64,000 bases of DNA from Streptomyces sp. CBMA29. Lineage in GTDB: Bacteria; Actinomycetota; Actinomycetes; Streptomycetales; Streptomycetaceae. The position numbers and the translations under genes are program-made. The notes beneath the pieces are model-generated. The model searched no databases and was not told the origin of the DNA. It saw only the letters and a program-made list of their open reading frames with translations. Positions 61,548 through 64,000 of the stretch are shown here, one piece after another. Each line of letters opens with the position of its first letter. Position 1 is the first letter of the stretch. The stretch spans positions 1-64,000 of the forward strand of contig NZ_MECL01000198.1 in assembly GCF_014596445.1 (NCBI RefSeq). The letters run 5' to 3'.

Positions 61548-62690
61548 CTACTGGAGCGGGTTCACGGCCCGGTGGTCGCCGACGGCCGCCGCCAGGCGGG
61601 AGAGGTGGTGGCGCCGGTCGCCCAGCAGGTGCTCGATGGCGGTGAGCCGCATCGCGTAGTGCCCGACCTGGTACTCCATGGTCATGCCGATCCCGCCGTG
61701 CAACTGGACCGCCTCCTGACCGATGTGCCGGCCGGACTCGGCGACCCGGAGCTTGGCGCGGGACGCCGCCTCGATGCCTTCGGCCGCGCCGCTCTGCGTC
61801 CGGTCGCCGCCCGCCCCGTCACCGCCCGCCCCGTCACCGCCCGTCTCGTCGCGCTCCGCGAGCACCATCGACGCCCAGAGCACCGTGCTGCGCGCCAGTT
61901 CGAGGGAGACGTACATATCGGAGGCGCGGAAGCTGAGGTTCTGGAAGGCGCTCAGCGGCTTCCCGAACTGGCGGCGGTCGCGCAGGTAGTCGCGGGTGAT
62001 CTCCAGCGCGCGCTCCATGGCGCCGAGCGCTTCGTGGGCGTACGCCACCTGCGCGCGGGCCCGCGCGTACGCGATCAGGCCGGTCGCGTCGGCGGCCGGA
62101 TCGCCCAGCGGCCCGGCGGCGGTCGCGTCGAAGGCCACCCGGGCGGCGCGTCCCCCGTCGTACGTACTGAACGGGGTCCGCTCGCCCCCGGCCGTCGTGA
62201 AGAGCGCCGGTGTTCCGCCGACGTCGGCGACCACCACGAGCAGGTCGGCACGCGCGCCGTTCAGTACGGGCGAGGCGCCGCCGTCCAGCACCCAGCGCTC
62301 GCCGTCGCGCCGGGCCGTGACGCCGGGACCGCCGACGTACGCCGGAAGGAGGGTGCCGTCCGCGATCCCGGACACGTCGGCGCCCGCCCGCGCGAGGAGT
62401 CCGCCGCACAGGACGACGGCCTCGACGAAGGGCTCGGGGGCCAGTACGCGCCCGATCTCCTCGGCCACCACCCCGACTTCGACCGGGCCCGCGCCCATAC
62501 CGCCGGCCTCTTCCGCGAACGGCAGTCCGAGGACGCCCATCGCGGCCAGCCGGGACCACATGGACTCGTCGTATCCCGGCTCCTTGGCCGTGGCGTCACG
62601 GCGGCCCTGGATCGTGCCGTAGGCCGTGCCCAGCAGACCGCGGACGGCGTCCCGCAGGGCGCGCTGCTCGTCGGTGTGGTCGAAGTCCAT
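61548..62690 (-). CDS. Acyl-CoA dehydrogenase, subunit of a heteromeric pair
   Basis: 380 aa with the family's helical N-domain, a shortened beta domain, DRRQFGKPLSAFQ near 240 (FAD/tetramer contact) and LHGGIGMTMEYQVGHYAMR near 345. No C-terminal YEGT catalytic Glu segment is visible. A Gly/Asp-rich GGDGAGGDGAGGD insert lies near 285. It starts 3 nt after the partner gene stops, as do the alpha2beta2 FadE pairs of steroid degradation, in which FAD and active site are shared between subunits. Confidence 0.9.
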   Translation of the reverse strand: MDFDHTDEQRALRDAVRGLLGTAYGTIQGRRDATAKEPGYDESMWSRLAAMGVLGLPFAEEAGGMGAGPVEVGVVAEEIGRVLAPEPFVEAVVLCGGLLARAGADVSGIADGTLLPAYVGGPGVTARRDGERWVLDGGASPVLNGARADLLVVVADVGGTPALFTTAGGERTPFSTYDGGRAARVAFDATAAGPLGDPAADATGLIAYARARAQVAYAHEALGAMERALEITRDYLRDRRQFGKPLSAFQNLSFRASDMYVSLELARSTVLWASMVLAERDETGGDGAGGDGAGGDRTQSGAAEGIEAASRAKLRVAESGRHIGQEAVQLHGGIGMTMEYQVGHYAMRLTAIEHLLGDRRHHLSRLAAAVGDHRAVNPLQ

Positions 62691-62693
62691 GTC

Positions 62694-63845
62694 TCACAGC
62701 CCCAGGATCGTGCCGGCGATGATCTGTCGTTGCACCTCGTTGGAGCCGCCGTAGATGCTCGCGGCCCGCAGGTGGAGATAGGTCGCGGCGGCCGGGCGGG
62801 TCCACGGCGGCGCTCCGGCGGCCGGGTCACCGGAGAGCCCCTGCTCGCCCGCGAGGCCGAGGACGAGTTCGGTGACGGCCTGCTGGAGTTCGGATCCGGC
62901 GAGCTTGAGGACGGACGAGGCGGGCTGCGCCCTGCCGTCCGCCGAGTCGGCGGCGACCCGGACGGAGGTCAGCTCGACCGCCAGCAGGTCGTTCTCCAGC
63001 CGCGCGAAGTCCGCCGCGAGCAGCGGATCCTCGCGCAGCCGGTCCCCGGCCCATGTCTTGGCCTCCGCCAGCAGCCACTTGGTCCCGCCCACGCCCGCGA
63101 TCCCCACCCGCTCGTTGCCGAGGAGGAATTTGGCGTAGTCCCACCCGTGGTTCTCCTGGCCGACGAGGTTGCCGACGGGGACGCGCACGTCCTCGAAGAA
63201 GACCTCGTTGACCAGGCTCCCGCCGTCGATGAGCTGGATCGGCCGGACGGTGACGCCCGGCGACGCCATGTCGATCAGGAGGAAGGAGATACCGGCCTGC
63301 TTGCGCGGGGCGTCCGGATCGGTGCGCACCAGCGTGAAGATCCAGTCGCCGTACTGGGCGTAGGAGGTCCAGGTCTTCTGGCCGTTGACGACGTAGTGCC
63401 CGCCGTCGCGTACCGCCGAGGTGCGCAGAGCGGCCAGGTCGGAACCGGCGTCGGGCTCGGAGAAGCCCTGCGACCACCAGATGTCGACGTTCCGGGTGGC
63501 CGGCAGGAAACGCTCCTTGAGCTCCCGCGAGCCGAACGCGGCGATGACCGGGCCGACCATCGAGGCGTTGAAGGTGATCGGCGGCGGAACGCAGGCCGCC
63601 TGCATCTCCTCGTGCCAGATGTGCCGTCGCAGCGGCGTCCAGTCCCTGCCGCCCCACTCGACCGGCCAGTTGGGCACCGCGATCCCGGCCGCGTCGAGCG
63701 TCCGCATCGACTCGACCATCTGCTCCTTGGTCAACTCCTCGCGCGCCGCCACCGTCTCCCGGATGTGCCCCGGCACCCGCGTGGTGAAGAACCGCCGCAA
63801 CTCGGCACGGAAGGCCGCGTCCTCGGGCGACAACCTCAGCTTCAT
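62694..63845 (-). CDS. Acyl-CoA dehydrogenase, partner subunit
   Basis: 383 aa. WSQGFSEPDAGSDLAALRT (about 125-143) is the FAD/substrate motif and KTWTSYAQYGDW follows. The C-terminal SIYGGSNEVQRQI has Gly at the position of the usual catalytic Glu (YEGTSE), so the base must come from elsewhere or from the partner. Start ATG 63845 follows GAGGAG. Together the pair would form a 2-enoyl-CoA from a bulky acyl-CoA. Operator-like site 20 nt upstream. Confidence 0.9.
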   Translation of the reverse strand: MKLRLSPEDAAFRAELRRFFTTRVPGHIRETVAAREELTKEQMVESMRTLDAAGIAVPNWPVEWGGRDWTPLRRHIWHEEMQAACVPPPITFNASMVGPVIAAFGSRELKERFLPATRNVDIWWSQGFSEPDAGSDLAALRTSAVRDGGHYVVNGQKTWTSYAQYGDWIFTLVRTDPDAPRKQAGISFLLIDMASPGVTVRPIQLIDGGSLVNEVFFEDVRVPVGNLVGQENHGWDYAKFLLGNERVGIAGVGGTKWLLAEAKTWAGDRLREDPLLAADFARLENDLLAVELTSVRVAADSADGRAQPASSVLKLAGSELQQAVTELVLGLAGEQGLSGDPAAGAPPWTRPAAATYLHLRAASIYGGSNEVQRQIIAGTILGL

Positions 63846-63864
63846 ACGGCTCCTCGAGGAATCA

Positions 63865-63878
63865 CTTAACATCCCTAA
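63865..63878 (-). promoter_or_regulatory. Island operator-like site upstream of the dehydrogenase pair
   Basis: On the minus strand TTAGGGATGTTAAG matches 10 of 14 bases of the motif; it lies 20 nt upstream of the start codon. Confidence 0.5.
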
Positions 63879-63953
63879 GTAATATCCTCACCGTTGCACG
63901 GCACACGAACCCACGTCAAGAAGCGCGAACGCCCCGGCGCCGTCGCCCGCCGG

Positions 63954-64000
63954 TCAGGTGCGCTGCCCCGGGGCGGTCAGGGCGGTCAGGGCCGCGCGGG
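63954..64000 (-). other. Possible 3' end of a further minus-strand gene
   Basis: From the window edge a minus-strand frame reads 15 residues (ending ALTAPGQRT) to a TGA at 63954-63956. Codon GC bias fits a gene end, but the stretch is too short to identify. Confidence 0.25.

Noticed and set aside
27500-63900. KstR or KstR2 steroid operator
   Set aside because: The recurrent sites do not show the AACnnGTT or CAAGnnCTTG cores as I know them, and core steroid ring genes are missing from the window.

Overview
The window is very G+C-rich actinomycete DNA with long GC-biased genes, GGAGG-type ribosome binding sites, GTG and TTG starts and many four-base ATGA overlaps. A SARP-family regulator, stand-alone carrier proteins and a tricorn protease point to Streptomyces or a close relative. 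No rRNA, tRNA, CRISPR array, insertion sequence or phage gene was seen. Two functional blocks meet near 25.6-27.5 kb.

Block 1 (1-25.6 kb) is an unusual biosynthetic gene cluster. A minus-strand operon running from 13242 down to 1557 encodes a carrier protein, an AMP-forming ligase, a PLP decarboxylase of the alanine racemase fold, a SARP/NB-ARC activator, an ABC exporter and an AT-less KS-KR-ACP polyketide synthase whose KR has lost its catalytic Tyr. A LuxR-type regulator is divergent, and 11-bp-period direct repeats lie between them. A condensation-domain protein (16740-14881) with a dead carrier remnant is divergent from a tightly coupled plus-strand operon: a 61-residue peptide built from 15 tandem x-Lys-Ala-Ala units, an acyl carrier protein, a half-length and a near-full acyl-CoA dehydrogenase, four successive GNAT-like acyltransferases, a tricorn-type protease and a phosphopantetheinyl transferase. 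I infer, without proof, that the repeat peptide may be a lysine-bearing scaffold acylated by carrier/GNAT chemistry and cut by the tricorn enzyme, which as a family releases 2-4 residue products.

A P450/ferredoxin pair (25979-27441) lies between the blocks. It could belong to either one, but it lacks the operator that marks block 2.

Block 2 (27.5-63.9 kb) is a catabolic island. It has four P450s (one, at 35.9 kb, fused to a ferredoxin), ferredoxin and ferredoxin reductase, AMP- and ADP-forming acyl-CoA synthetases, three family III CoA-transferases, three divergent crotonases, a MaoC hydratase, a thiolase-fold protein with a DUF35 partner, an alpha/beta-type acyl-CoA dehydrogenase pair, SDRs, a PRISE-like enone reductase, NTF2-like proteins, a VOC protein and a complete branched-chain-amino-acid-type ABC importer. 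About ten transcription units carry the same 14-bp motif (TTAGCCATGTGAAA-like) just upstream of their first gene, which suggests one regulon; the island's single MarR gene (42640) is the obvious candidate regulator. The content resembles CoA-dependent breakdown of a cyclic isoprenoid or steroid-side-chain-like compound. The usual steroid ring-opening genes are not in the window, so the substrate is unknown.
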